From positions 1-61,890 of IMG/VR virus record IMGVR_UViG_3300043621_000039: 61,890 nucleotides of DNA; one strand, 5' to 3'. The notes beneath the pieces are model-generated. The model was given only the letters and a program-made list of their open reading frames with translations, was not told the DNA's origin and searched no databases. Below, one piece after another: positions 1 through 7,955 of this stretch (position 1 is its first letter; the number at the start of each line of letters is the position of its first letter). This stretch comes from a virus. Position numbers and translations under genes: made by a program.

Positions 1-127
1 AGTGGGAGGATCCTAATCCCGGTCTGCCCATGTGGGAGTGGATGGGGGTCGAGCAGCACGAGTACCGCGAGGCCAAGCTTGCGTATCGCCAGGGCGGCTG
101 GAAACGCTGGATGCCGTGCTATCCGGG
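1..127. repeat. Terminal direct repeat, left copy (circular-assembly overlap)
   Basis: These 127 bases are identical to 61764-61890. The overlap restores an intact reading frame across the junction. A length of exactly 127 is a common assembler k-mer, so this is most simply an artefact of writing out a circular contig. It does not show what the packaged DNA ends look like. Confidence 0.95.
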
Positions 128-524
128 TGCTTCCGAACTCACCCGGGCGATCCGATCGGCAGGCGCTCAGGTGTGGCTGTGCACCACCAGACCGTACCTC
201 CGGCTCGATAACGTGGACCCGGACACGCGGGAGTGGCTGCGGCGTAACGGGATCGTCTATGACGCTGTGCTGTTCGATCGGCTGGAGACCAAGGGATCCA
301 AGTACCAGGAGCTATACGCACAGGCCGGATCTCGCGTAGCGTGTGTGGTCGATGACCTTCCTGAGATGGTGGAGGCAGCGGCACGGATCTGGTACGCCGA
401 TCGAGTGATCCTCCGAGATCAGCCCTACAACAAGCACTTCCTCTGGCCGCGTCGGGCCAGCAATTTGACTGGTCTACGTGGACAGGTCCTCAACGATCTC
501 AAGATTTGGGAGCAGGAGCAGTGA
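1..524 (+). CDS. HAD-family phosphatase, C-terminal portion (gene wraps around the contig ends)
   Basis: This is the 3' part of a gene that starts at 61646. Joining the two contig ends gives one 213-residue protein. The first two bases here complete a Glu codon and the frame continues at base 3. The N-terminal part carries DIDGTLGD, the HAD nucleophile motif. This part has the threonine motif CTTRPY and the acidic motif VVDDLPE, so the HAD active-site set looks complete apart from an unassigned lysine. Size and motif spacing fit 5'(3')-deoxyribonucleotidase-like enzymes that dephosphorylate nucleotides, in keeping with the nucleotide-metabolism genes that follow. A polynucleotide phosphatase role is possible. 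The apparent internal start at base 30 is only a consequence of the contig cut. Confidence 0.85.
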   Translation, partial: WEDPNPGLPMWEWMGVEQHEYREAKLAYRQGGWKRWMPCYPGASELTRAIRSAGAQVWLCTTRPYLRLDNVDPDTREWLRRNGIVYDAVLFDRLETKGSKYQELYAQAGSRVACVVDDLPEMVEAAARIWYADRVILRDQPYNKHFLWPRRASNLTGLRGQVLNDLKIWEQEQ

Positions 525-526
525 CG

Positions 527-1066
527 ATGGAGTACACGGCAGAGCTAGGTGACGATACGCCGTTGGAGGTCGCGCTCTTCGGTCTGGCTCGCAGCCTACC
601 GGATTGGGTACCGGCGCTCTGGGGCGGCGACCGATTGATCCTGGATCTGGGACCGGGCACCAAATTCATCGCCGGTGTGACGCGTCTGGAGTGGCCGGAC
701 TGGGATGCCGATCGGGATCTTCTGTCGGCCTATCCGACGAACTCCGTGGGCGGCATCTTCTGCATCAACCTGTTGGAGCACCTGGCCGACCCCCGTCCGC
801 TGATTCTGGATATGGGACGGGTGCTGGCTCCCGGCTGCTCCGCCACGATCTTCGTTCCGCACGCTACCTCCAACATGTACCTGCAGGATCTCGACCACAA
901 GACGCCGTTCGTGTTGGATACCTGGAAGAACTTCCTGGATCCACACCCCTTCTATGAGAAGGGCCATGTGCCGGGGCACCGGCTCCGGATTGGCGCCAAC
1001 TTCGTGTTCGGCGTGAAGGATGAGAACGTTGGTATCGTCACCCAGCTCATCAAGGAGGACGCGTGA
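527..1066 (+). CDS. Class I SAM methyltransferase-like protein
   Basis: About 179 residues. LILDLGPG near residue 40 resembles the SAM-binding glycine loop of Rossmann methyltransferases. The later stretch NLLEHLADP followed by GRVLAPG matches the region after motif III of methyltransferase type 11 proteins. The substrate is not evident, and a small molecule, nucleotide or sugar is as likely as DNA, because no DNA-methylase catalytic motif (such as DPPY) is visible. I chose ATG at 527 because AGGAG lies 8 bases upstream. GTG at 521, overlapping the previous stop, is an alternative. The gene sits between a HAD phosphatase and a short-chain dehydrogenase in a tightly overlapping operon. Confidence 0.6.
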   Translation: MEYTAELGDDTPLEVALFGLARSLPDWVPALWGGDRLILDLGPGTKFIAGVTRLEWPDWDADRDLLSAYPTNSVGGIFCINLLEHLADPRPLILDMGRVLAPGCSATIFVPHATSNMYLQDLDHKTPFVLDTWKNFLDPHPFYEKGHVPGHRLRIGANFVFGVKDENVGIVTQLIKEDA

Positions 1067-1749
1067 TGCGGCGGCTGATGATTCTCGGTGGTACGTCTGG
1101 GATCGGTCGGGAGTTCTTTGAGTACACCATGATAGAGAGCTTCCAGTTTGCTGAGGTCAACATCTACGGCCGGGAGGATTTCGACATCCGCGATGAGGCA
1201 GCGCTGCGCGAGGCAATCGCTGCGGCGACCCCTACGGATGTGGTCTATTCCGTTGGGATCAATGAGCTTGACTGGATCAAGGACTTGCACCAGCTGACCT
1301 TCCGCTCGCTGATGGAGGTCAATGTCTGGGGGTTCCTCTCTACGATCCAGCAGCTGCAGGCCGTGCGGACCGGTGTCCCGATGAACGTGGTGGCGGTGAC
1401 CTCTGACGCGGCCTGGCGACCGATGCGGACCTCTGCGGCCTACTGCGCTTCCAAGGCCGCGCTTGAGATGGCGGTCCGGGTCGCATCCCGCGAATTGGCC
1501 GGGATGGGATGGCGCGTGAATGCGGTAGCGCCCGGAAAGGTCGAGGGCACCCCCATGACGCGATACGTGGATCAGCGCGTGCCGGAGGTTCGCGGATGGT
1601 CTGTAGAGGCAGCGGAGACAAAGGAGCTAGGCTCGACTCCATTGGGACGAAAGATCACCAAGCGCGAGGTCGCTGAGGTGATCTTTGCGGTGCTGAACGG
1701 TCCGGCTGCACAGACCGGCGAGATCGTCGCCGTCAATGGTGGGAGGTAA
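1066..1749 (+). CDS. Short-chain dehydrogenase/reductase (SDR)
   Basis: A 227-residue protein with a full classical SDR signature. GGTSGIG near residues 8-14 binds NAD(P). A serine in the TSDAAW stretch near residue 112 and YCASK near residue 126 give the catalytic Ser-Tyr-Lys set. The C-terminal VNGG resembles the end of FabG-like enzymes. It should be a working NAD(P)-dependent oxidoreductase. The substrate is unknown. Such enzymes are uncommon in phage genomes. Its coupling to methyltransferase-like and phosphatase genes suggests a small-molecule or nucleotide modification step. ATG at 1066 overlaps the previous stop by one base and has GGAGG 7 bases upstream. Confidence 0.88.
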   Translation: MRRLMILGGTSGIGREFFEYTMIESFQFAEVNIYGREDFDIRDEAALREAIAAATPTDVVYSVGINELDWIKDLHQLTFRSLMEVNVWGFLSTIQQLQAVRTGVPMNVVAVTSDAAWRPMRTSAAYCASKAALEMAVRVASRELAGMGWRVNAVAPGKVEGTPMTRYVDQRVPEVRGWSVEAAETKELGSTPLGRKITKREVAEVIFAVLNGPAAQTGEIVAVNGGR

Positions 1750-1753
1750 GCGG

Positions 1754-2173
1754 ATGAGAGCCGCGCAGCGTATCACGGTCCGGCTGGTCCAGGAGTTCAT
1801 CGAGCAATTCCTGGAGAAGAACAAGGACTACACCTCCAAGCCGATGCCAGGGTTCCCGGAAGGCTTCGAGAACGCAGACGTACTTGGGATCCAGGGCCAG
1901 TTCGCCGAGCTATGGCGGAAGATCTGGAAGCTCCGCAAGTCGCTGTGGGAGGGCGAGGAGTTGGTTGGGGAGCAGCCGCGTGAGGTTCTGATGGATCTCA
2001 TCGGGCACTGCTTCCTGGCCATCGACATGATCGACCGCGCGGTTGAAGAGAAGCGGTCCAACACACCGGTCAAGCTGAACGAGACCCCCATTTCCTGTGG
2101 TAGCAAGTGCGTCGGAGATAGCCACTCCTATGTTGGAAGCTGCCTGTATCGCCAGGAAGAACCTAGGCCATGA
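1754..2173 (+). CDS. MazG-like / DUF1599-like nucleotide pyrophosphohydrolase
   Basis: About 139 residues, mostly helical. The pattern KNKDY near the N-terminus, then a long amphipathic helix with GQFAELWRKIWKLRK, then EVLMDLIGHCFLAIDM, is like the all-alpha NTP pyrophosphatase group (MazG, DUF1599), which hydrolyses (d)NTPs to monophosphates. The metal-binding acidic residues cannot be assigned with certainty by eye. A Cys/His-rich tail of about 30 residues follows the helical core. The start at 1754 has GGGAGG 7 bases upstream. It lies in an operon with uracil-DNA glycosylase and dCTP deaminase, which fits dNTP-pool control. Confidence 0.55.
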   Translation: MRAAQRITVRLVQEFIEQFLEKNKDYTSKPMPGFPEGFENADVLGIQGQFAELWRKIWKLRKSLWEGEELVGEQPREVLMDLIGHCFLAIDMIDRAVEEKRSNTPVKLNETPISCGSKCVGDSHSYVGSCLYRQEEPRP

Positions 2174-2745
2174 TGCTGGCAGAGATCTATGACGCGTACC
2201 GGGAGGACTCCAAGTTTGACCACCTCCGGCGAGACGGGGTGCCGCTAGTCCCGGGTGAGGGCAGCGCCAATCCTAAGGTGCTGATCGTGGGTGAGGCACC
2301 CGGAGCGGTGGAGAACGTGCAAAAACGGCCCTTCGTTGGAGCTAGCGGTGTTGCACTACGGTCCCTGATCTCTGACGTAGCCGGACTGGAGCCGGAAGAC
2401 TACTTCATCACCAACACGGTGAAGTACTGGCCGGGACCTGGGAACCGGACGCCGGACTGGCAAGAGGTCGAGGCCTCCACTCCGTACCTCCGCGAGGAGT
2501 ACATTGCGCTTTGCTGCCCGCCGGTGATCCTCGCTGCGGGCAGCGTGGCGCTCTCCGTCTTCCGGCCGGAGGGCGAGACTCGCAGTATCCTGCAATGCGC
2601 CGGTAAGCCGATCTCTCTCAAGGGCAGTCGGACGCTTTGGCCGATGGTGCATCCTGCGTACGCGCTGCACCACAAGCCGTATCGTGACACGATGGAGGGG
2701 CACTGGGAGACCTTCGGTGCCTGGTTCAGGAAGGAGTTCTGGTGA
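2170..2745 (+). CDS. Uracil-DNA glycosylase, family 4-like
   Basis: A 191-residue protein with GEAPGAVEN and RPFVGASG near residues 42-60, NTVKYWPGPGNRTP near residue 85 and HPAY near residue 165, which are the motifs A and B of family 4/5-type glycosylases. It should remove uracil from DNA. The cysteines that hold the iron-sulfur cluster in typical family 4 enzymes are missing at the expected places. The reaction would protect or repair phage DNA when dUTP rises through the dCTP deaminase encoded just downstream. The start overlaps the previous stop (ATGATG; either ATG is possible). Confidence 0.75.
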   Translation: MMLAEIYDAYREDSKFDHLRRDGVPLVPGEGSANPKVLIVGEAPGAVENVQKRPFVGASGVALRSLISDVAGLEPEDYFITNTVKYWPGPGNRTPDWQEVEASTPYLREEYIALCCPPVILAAGSVALSVFRPEGETRSILQCAGKPISLKGSRTLWPMVHPAYALHHKPYRDTMEGHWETFGAWFRKEFW

Positions 2746-3092
2746 GCGACTACGAATGGATTCCCGCTCCTGAAACCAGGCGTTTGGGACAGGGCCGACT
2801 TCGGCTCAGCCCTGAGGAGGTCAAGTGGATCCAGCTCAAGTGGGAAAAGATCCGCAAGTCCCAGCAGATCGCTGACGAAGCCAGTAACCGCTGGAACCGT
2901 CTGAACGGCGAGATCAACCGCTGGATGGATGATACCGGCATCATCGATATCGTGCAGCGGACTTCTACCAAGTCCAAATCCCTCCCGCTCAGGGATGCGC
3001 TGGAGACCGGTAAGTGGCATGCGGCGGAGTCCCAGCGTCACATCGATGACCTGAACCTCTTCCTGCGGCTGAAAGAGTTGGAGGTTCTGTGA
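2742..3092 (+). CDS. Hypothetical helical protein
   Basis: A 116-residue protein with GTG start overlapping the uracil-DNA glycosylase stop. It is highly charged and rich in helix-forming residues, with two long amphipathic segments (about residues 28-60 and 85-116) that could form a coiled coil. I recognise no family. It lies between uracil-DNA glycosylase and dCTP deaminase with overlaps on both sides, so it is co-translated with them. Confidence 0.7.
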   Translation: MSDYEWIPAPETRRLGQGRLRLSPEEVKWIQLKWEKIRKSQQIADEASNRWNRLNGEINRWMDDTGIIDIVQRTSTKSKSLPLRDALETGKWHAAESQRHIDDLNLFLRLKELEVL

Positions 3093-3640
3093 TGTGGAAC
3101 GATCGGATGATCCTCGATGCGTTGAAGGGTGACCCGCCAATCGTCTACACGCCGGATCTGGTGGAGCAGCGCTACGGCCCCATCATGGAGCGCCAGGTCC
3201 AGCCGTGCTCTCTGGACGTCCGGATCGGTGAGGAGTTCATCCATCACCCGTCCGGCGAGCGGGTAGAGCTGGATGAGTTCTTCGCCTTCACGCTGCTGCC
3301 CGGTGAGTGCGTCCTGGCTAGCGTCCTGGAGCGGATGAACCTGCCGTCGCACGTCGCGGCGCGGATCGAGGGCAAGTCAACCTGGGCAAGGGAATTCCTC
3401 ACGGTCCACTCCGCCGGATTCATTGATGCGGGGTTCTGCGGCGACATCACGCTGGAGCTCAAGAACGATGGCCGGAAGGTCCTGGTTCTCAAGCCGGGTG
3501 ACGTCATCGCTCAGCTGTCGTTTCTGAACCTAGACGCACCGGCCGAGCGCCCGTACGGTAGTCCCGGGCTGGACTCCCACTATCAGGGTCAGGAGGGGGC
3601 AACGCCGTCATGGCGATCCGTATCAAGCGTTGGCGATTGA
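3092..3640 (+). CDS. dcd: dCTP deaminase
   Basis: A 182-residue protein of the dCTP deaminase/dUTPase superfamily. It has SLDVRIG near residue 40, GKSTWAREFLTVH near residue 90, AGFIDAGFCGDITLELKN with the catalytic glutamate, and LKPGDVIAQLSF, followed by the aromatic-rich closing tail. The reaction is dCTP to dUTP, supplying dUMP for thymidylate made by the ThyX encoded at 9.6 kb. The downstream uracil risk is matched by the uracil-DNA glycosylase upstream. ATG at 3092 has GGAGG 7 bases upstream. The 3' end overlaps the next small gene by 31 bases in another frame. Confidence 0.92.
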   Translation: MWNDRMILDALKGDPPIVYTPDLVEQRYGPIMERQVQPCSLDVRIGEEFIHHPSGERVELDEFFAFTLLPGECVLASVLERMNLPSHVAARIEGKSTWAREFLTVHSAGFIDAGFCGDITLELKNDGRKVLVLKPGDVIAQLSFLNLDAPAERPYGSPGLDSHYQGQEGATPSWRSVSSVGD

Positions 3641-3801
3641 TGAAGATGAACCACCATACCTGGGTTGAGGTTTCGCTGACACCGCAGGAGGGGAAGCGGC
3701 ACTACTGGACCCGTAAGGGAGCGCTCGACCAGCAACTGCGGCTGAACGCCAGTATGCTGGCCTGCAACCAGAAGTGGCGTTACTTCGTCCGGCTGCGATG
3801 A
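3610..3801 (+). CDS. Small hypothetical protein
   Basis: 63 residues, basic, with two Trp-Lys clusters (RWRLMKMNHHTWVEV and KWRYFVRLR). An AGGAGGGGG ribosome site lies about 10 bases before the ATG, inside the end of the dCTP deaminase gene. No family recognised. Opposite-strand open frames here have no start signals and are not supported. Confidence 0.6.
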   Translation: MAIRIKRWRLMKMNHHTWVEVSLTPQEGKRHYWTRKGALDQQLRLNASMLACNQKWRYFVRLR

Positions 3802-3905
3802 TCTGCCGGCTGTTCCAAAGATGTTGCGACTGCGGCGGATGGCTCTGTCTCGTCTGGATATTTGGCGATGAAGAGCGCGAGCACCGGAGGTTCTGCGGCA
3901 AATGA
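3798..3905 (+). CDS. Small cysteine-rich protein
   Basis: 35 residues starting with ATGA overlap on the previous stop. Cysteines at CCDCGGW and CGK suggest one small zinc-binding knuckle. Translational coupling on both sides is the main evidence that it is real. Function unknown. Confidence 0.5.
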   Translation: MICRLFQRCCDCGGWLCLVWIFGDEEREHRRFCGK

Positions 3906-4045
3906 AATGCGAACACTGCGGCAAGGCCCTGGTTGAGGTCGATAACCCGATGCGTCGTGAGGTCCGCCATCGGCGCGGTGAAGAAGTCAGTTGCCCGGAG
4001 TGGAGGCGGGTGAACGCTATATCGGCAGATTCATCATCAGAGTAG
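3902..4045 (+). CDS. Small zinc-ribbon-like protein
   Basis: 47 residues overlapping the previous gene by four bases. CEHCGK near the N-terminus and a further Cys at SCPEW could form a zinc ribbon, though a fourth ligand would have to be His. The last ten residues are Ser-rich and acidic. Function unknown. Confidence 0.5.
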   Translation: MKCEHCGKALVEVDNPMRREVRHRRGEEVSCPEWRRVNAISADSSSE

Positions 4046-4055
4046 TCTTCAGGTC

Positions 4056-4451
4056 ATGGCGACGAATGATGCTGAATACCAAAGACGTCACAAGAAGGTT
4101 CGCGGGCTGCGAGGTTTGGCCAATCAGCATAATTGTCAATGCGGCAAACGCGCCTGTGACTGGTCGCATATCCATGGGACTAATCCGGAGGAGGTCGAGA
4201 ACTATCAGCCGATGTGCCGCTCATGCCACCAGAAGTATGACTTGCCGGATGAGGTCAAGGCGCGCCAGTTAGCGGAGCGGCAAAGGGTTGAGTCGACTCC
4301 GGTATTCAAGGGCTGGAGTCCGGAGCGCAGAGAGGCTCAACGGCAGAGGATGCTAAAGAAGTGGTCCGATCCCGAAGCGAAAGCGCGGCAGTCAGAGCGA
4401 GCCTCGCGCGACAAGCCCTGGACGGGCAGATGGGGGGTGCCCGGTGATTGA
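4056..4451 (+). CDS. HNH endonuclease (probably a homing-type enzyme)
   Basis: 131 residues. The core is a CxC knuckle followed by WSHIHGTN, then NYQPMCRSCHQKYD, the H-N-H metal-binding finger with two structural CxxC-type pairs. A basic tail follows. It would nick or cut DNA. It lies alone, with a weak ribosome site, directly upstream of a DNA polymerase gene that is both frame-broken and split. Free-standing HNH genes are frequent invaders of phage polymerase genes, so a link is plausible but not shown. A packaging role is unlikely at this distance from the terminase genes. Confidence 0.85.
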   Translation: MATNDAEYQRRHKKVRGLRGLANQHNCQCGKRACDWSHIHGTNPEEVENYQPMCRSCHQKYDLPDEVKARQLAERQRVESTPVFKGWSPERREAQRQRMLKKWSDPEAKARQSERASRDKPWTGRWGVPGD

Positions 4452-4458
4452 GAAGCAT

Positions 4459-5368
4459 ATGAAGTTTGTGAGCATCCATCACCACAATTAGCACGTTCTC
4501 GTATCTCGATGCGCTCGGTACGCCTGCCGAGCATGCGCAGATTGCTGCCGAATACGGCATGACGGCTCTCGCCGAGACAAACCATGGCAACACCTCCGGG
4601 CACGTACAGCACGAGAAGGCCTGTAACCGAGCGGGTATCAAGCCACTCTTCGGTCTGGAGGCCTACACTGCGACCGGCGAGCAGGAGGCGCGGAAGTTCC
4701 ACCAGACGATCCTGGCGATGAACCAGGACGGCCTGGCGAATCTCTATCGGATGGTGAGCGAATCCTGGAAGGCGTTCTACAAATGGCCAACGGTGACAGG
4801 GAAGAACTTCGCCCAGTACCAGGAAGGTCTCATTGCGACATCGGGCTGTGCAGATTCGCTACTCAGCTGCAGCTTACTTGGTGGGAAATCAATCCCACCG
4901 GAAGACGCCAGTTGGGAGCGTGCCCTGGATGTGGCAGGCCGCTTCAAGGACCTGATGGGGGACCGGTACTACCTGGAGTGCCAGATCTTCCCGGAGCTGC
5001 CCCGTGCCCTGGAGCTCAATGCCTCTTGGGAGAGGATGGGCCGGGAATTGGGTGTCCCGCTCGTTGCCACGTGCGATGTCCATACCCCTGAGCCTGGACT
5101 GCATAAGGTCCGCGCTACCCTACACGCAGCCGGGCGAGGCTCCGCAACGATCGCCCAACAAATGGAGGGCTGGGAGTATGAGGTCCCGGACTACATACCA
5201 CGCTCCGATGCGGAGGTTTATGAGCGGCTGTGTCGTGCCGGGCTATCGCCATCTGCGGCGGCAGAGGCGTGCCGGAACACGGCCGCCATTGCGGAGAGAT
5301 GCAACGTAGTCCTGCCCAAGGCTCCCCGTTTCGAGTACCCCGCAACCGCAGAGGAGATGAAGTGGTGA
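4459..5368 (+). CDS. dnaE: DNA polymerase III alpha, PHP-domain part (frame broken near its start)
   Basis: From 4490 to 5368 one frame encodes a clear PHP domain: FSYLDALGTP, TNHGN, GLEAYTA and CDVHTPE match the metal-binding blocks that open bacterial DnaE. The natural start is ATG at 4459, giving MKFVSIHHH, which matches the family N-terminus. That frame hits TAG at 4489 after ten codons. The rest is in the +1 frame. Four bases, AATT (4486-4489), sit between the codons for HHH and STFSYLD; removing them restores the expected HHHSTFSYLD. Without a shift, the first usable ATG is 4559, losing the HxH metal ligands. The frame ends with a stop at the border of the PHP and polymerase domains, and the core continues at 5661. 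Confidence 0.75.
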
Positions 5369-5571
5369 AGTATCTGGCATGGGCTCCAAGGGTCGAGGGC
5401 CGACCGTACAGCGAAAAGGTAGATGACGCGGTCCGGGAGTCGGCTGGATTCCTGCTGGATTCCAAGTATCCGTTGCCCGGATGGGTCGCCGGTAACCGCT
5501 TGGGCGGCCAGCTGACGATGAGCAGCGAGCGCTTTCCTGGATCCGTAGCGGTCTGGGTCTGGGAGGCCTGA
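5365..5571 (+). CDS. Hypothetical protein inserted between the two polymerase halves
   Basis: 68 residues with GTG start overlapping the end of the PHP-part gene and GAGGAG 8 bases upstream. It is rich in Trp, Gly and Val, with a C-terminal hydrophobic strand (SVAVWVWEA). I recognise no family and no DnaE homology. It lies exactly where an unbroken DnaE would run from the PHP to the palm domain. It could be a hitch-hiking gene or a peptide that bridges the two polymerase parts; nothing in the sequence decides this. Confidence 0.65.
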   Translation: MKYLAWAPRVEGRPYSEKVDDAVRESAGFLLDSKYPLPGWVAGNRLGGQLTMSSERFPGSVAVWVWEA

Positions 5572-5664
5572 ATGATCAAGGAAGAGAGACAACTGTTGGC
5601 GTATATGGCTTTCCTCTTCCTGTTGGCGCTGGGTTGCTTCATCCTAGCAGGGCTGATAGCATGA
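5572..5664 (+). CDS. Small single-pass membrane peptide
   Basis: 30 residues: a charged N-terminus (MIKEERQ) and one hydrophobic segment of about 20 residues. Start ATG follows the previous stop directly with GGGAGG upstream; its stop overlaps the ATG of the polymerase core (ATGA). Function unknown. Confidence 0.55.
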   Translation: MIKEERQLLAYMAFLFLLALGCFILAGLIA

Positions 5665-7955
5665 GCACGCCGATCGAGCCGGTTGAACTCCTCTGGGCGT
5701 GGCTGCGGGAGGGCTGGAAGTACCGAGTCAGCCAGGGGTGGGACCCGGCTCGCAACGGCGTAGAGAACTACGTGCAGCAGATCAACGCTGAGATGGATCT
5801 CATTGTTCCCAAGGGATTCGTCTCGTACTTCCTCATGGTGTCGGATGGGATCCGCTGGGCGAAGGATCACGGCATTGCGGTCGGTCCGGGTCGTGGTTCG
5901 TCCGCCGCGTCGGTCTGCTGCTGGCTACTTCGTATCACCGAGCCAGACCCACTCGACTTCCCGCTGACGGACTTCTCCCGCTTCATCGACCCCACCCGTG
6001 AGGACCTGCCTGACATCGACGTGGACTTTGAGGATGAGCGCCGGCACGAGGTCCGCGCTTACTTTGAGGCCAAGTACGGCAGGGATTACGTTGGCAACAT
6101 TGGCACCTTCACCAAGTACAAGGGGAAGAACTCCCTGAAGGACGTCCAGGTGGTGCACCGGGCGGAGCAGGGTCCGGCGTTCCGCTCTGACATTGAGCGG
6201 CTGAAGGGGATGCTGGTGGAGCGCTCGGGCGGTGACTCCCGCGCGGACGCGGCCCTGATGGATACTATCCAGATGTTCGAGGGTGCACAGGAGATCTTCG
6301 CCAAATACCCAGAAGAGATTGGGATTGCGGTCACGCTGGAGGGCAACTACCGCTCGATGTCGACGCACTCCGCCGGTGTCGTCGTCACAACGCAGCCGAT
6401 CGCTGAGATCACCGCGCAGTACACACGGGTCGTGAAGGGCCGCGAGATCACTGCGGTTGCGGTCGACAAGTATGATGCCGAGTACCTCAACCTGATGAAG
6501 ATGGATCTGCTTGGGCTGACTACTATGGGGATGCTGGCGAAGGCCCTGCGGTTCGCCGGGATGACGCTGGAGGAACTGTACCGGCTCCCGCTCGATGACC
6601 CGGCGACGATCGCTGCATTCCACGCCAATGACGTGATCGGCATCTTCCAGTTCGAAGGTCGTGCCACCCGGCTGGTGGGTCGAGATTTGCGGCCTGACAA
6701 CATATTCGAGCTGATCGACGTGAACGCGCTCTCCCGGCCTGGACCGCTCTTCTCCGGTACCACAGCCGAGTACATCAAGGTGAAGCACGGTGAGATGGAG
6801 CCTTCCCCGCTGCACCCGGTGATCGATAAGATTGCTGAGCAGACCAAGGGCCAGATCATCTACCAGGAGCAGATTCTCCATGCCCTCGCACAGTTTGGTG
6901 GTCTCCCGGTCCGGAAGGTGCACGACATCCGCCGGATCATCTCCAAAAAACTGGGCGAGGCTGCCTTCAACTCCTCCTTCGAAGCGTTCGCGGAAGGTGC
7001 CGCGTCGCTGCATGGTGCGTCGCGTGAGCTATCGCAGGAGGTCTGGGGCCGGGTCGTGACGTCCGCGTCCTATGCGTTCGTCTACTCGCACTCGCTGGCC
7101 TACACCATCATCGGGTACTGGTCGCAGTACATGAAAGTCAATCACCCCACCGCTTTCTACGCAGCACAGCTCTCCAAGATCAAGCAGGATAAGTGGCCCA
7201 AGCTGATCCGCGACGCGGAGGCGCACGGGGTGCGGGTCGAGGGCGTGGACCTCAAGCACTCCGGCGATACCTGGGCGCCCACGCCGGACGGCCGTGTGGT
7301 GGCAGGGTTCCTGCAGCTGGAGGGCGTAGGACCGGCGCTCTCCGTCACCATCATGGAGGACCGCGAAGCGCGCGGGCCGTTCCGGAACGCCCAGGACCTG
7401 TTGCGGGTCAAGGGAATCGGGGAGGCCAAGCTAGCCAAGATGATCCCGCAGATCGAGGGGGATGACCCGTTCGGGCTGTTGCGGGTCAAACTATCCCTGG
7501 ACTCCGTCCGCGAGGCAATCGCCAACCGGTCGATCCCGCTCCCGGTTCCGAACGCGGACAGCGACAAGATCCTGGACGCCAAGGCTGACAGCACGATCTA
7601 CTTCGTGGGGATGGTAAAGCTCAAGGAATACAAGGATGTCCTGGAGGATGAGCGCTCCCGGACCGGTGACGATATGGAGACGATCCGCGCTCGCGTCAAG
7701 CGTCCGGACCTGGCGACCTCCTGCGTGCTGCACTCCTATGACGACGGTGGGGAGGATGTGTACGTCCGTATCACCCGGTATGACTTCCCCAAGTACCGCA
7801 AGGCTCTGGAAGAGATCCGGGAGGACCTGGACGTGATCTGGGTGGAGGCGCGGAAGTCCTCCGGTGGGTTCGGAGCCTCCATCTACGTCAAGCGGCTGAT
7901 TGTAATCGATCCAGAGGATGACGATGAGGAGAACGAAGATGACGATGGTACCTAG
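5661..7955 (+). CDS. dnaE: DNA polymerase III alpha, polymerase core
   Basis: 764 residues lacking the PHP domain. GPGRGSSAAS (about residue 75), PDIDVDF (two palm aspartates near residues 118-120) and LMKMDLLGL (third aspartate near residue 282) give the full C-family catalytic triad. GIFQFEG, SRPGPL, YQEQ and YSHSLAYTIIGYW follow in the usual order, then a helix-hairpin-helix near VKGIGEAKLAKM. Together with the PHP part at 4459-5368 the total of about 1,066 residues is normal for one DnaE chain. ATG at 5661 overlaps the previous stop. It should be the replicative polymerase of the phage, working with the primase-helicase at 12.9 kb. Confidence 0.93.
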   Translation: MSTPIEPVELLWAWLREGWKYRVSQGWDPARNGVENYVQQINAEMDLIVPKGFVSYFLMVSDGIRWAKDHGIAVGPGRGSSAASVCCWLLRITEPDPLDFPLTDFSRFIDPTREDLPDIDVDFEDERRHEVRAYFEAKYGRDYVGNIGTFTKYKGKNSLKDVQVVHRAEQGPAFRSDIERLKGMLVERSGGDSRADAALMDTIQMFEGAQEIFAKYPEEIGIAVTLEGNYRSMSTHSAGVVVTTQPIAEITAQYTRVVKGREITAVAVDKYDAEYLNLMKMDLLGLTTMGMLAKALRFAGMTLEELYRLPLDDPATIAAFHANDVIGIFQFEGRATRLVGRDLRPDNIFELIDVNALSRPGPLFSGTTAEYIKVKHGEMEPSPLHPVIDKIAEQTKGQIIYQEQILHALAQFGGLPVRKVHDIRRIISKKLGEAAFNSSFEAFAEGAASLHGASRELSQEVWGRVVTSASYAFVYSHSLAYTIIGYWSQYMKVNHPTAFYAAQLSKIKQDKWPKLIRDAEAHGVRVEGVDLKHSGDTWAPTPDGRVVAGFLQLEGVGPALSVTIMEDREARGPFRNAQDLLRVKGIGEAKLAKMIPQIEGDDPFGLLRVKLSLDSVREAIANRSIPLPVPNADSDKILDAKADSTIYFVGMVKLKEYKDVLEDERSRTGDDMETIRARVKRPDLATSCVLHSYDDGGEDVYVRITRYDFPKYRKALEEIREDLDVIWVEARKSSGGFGASIYVKRLIVIDPEDDDEENEDDDGT

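Noticed and set aside
1-127. Terminal repeat as a biological direct terminal repeat
   Set aside because: Exact k-mer length and location inside a gene favour an assembly overlap.
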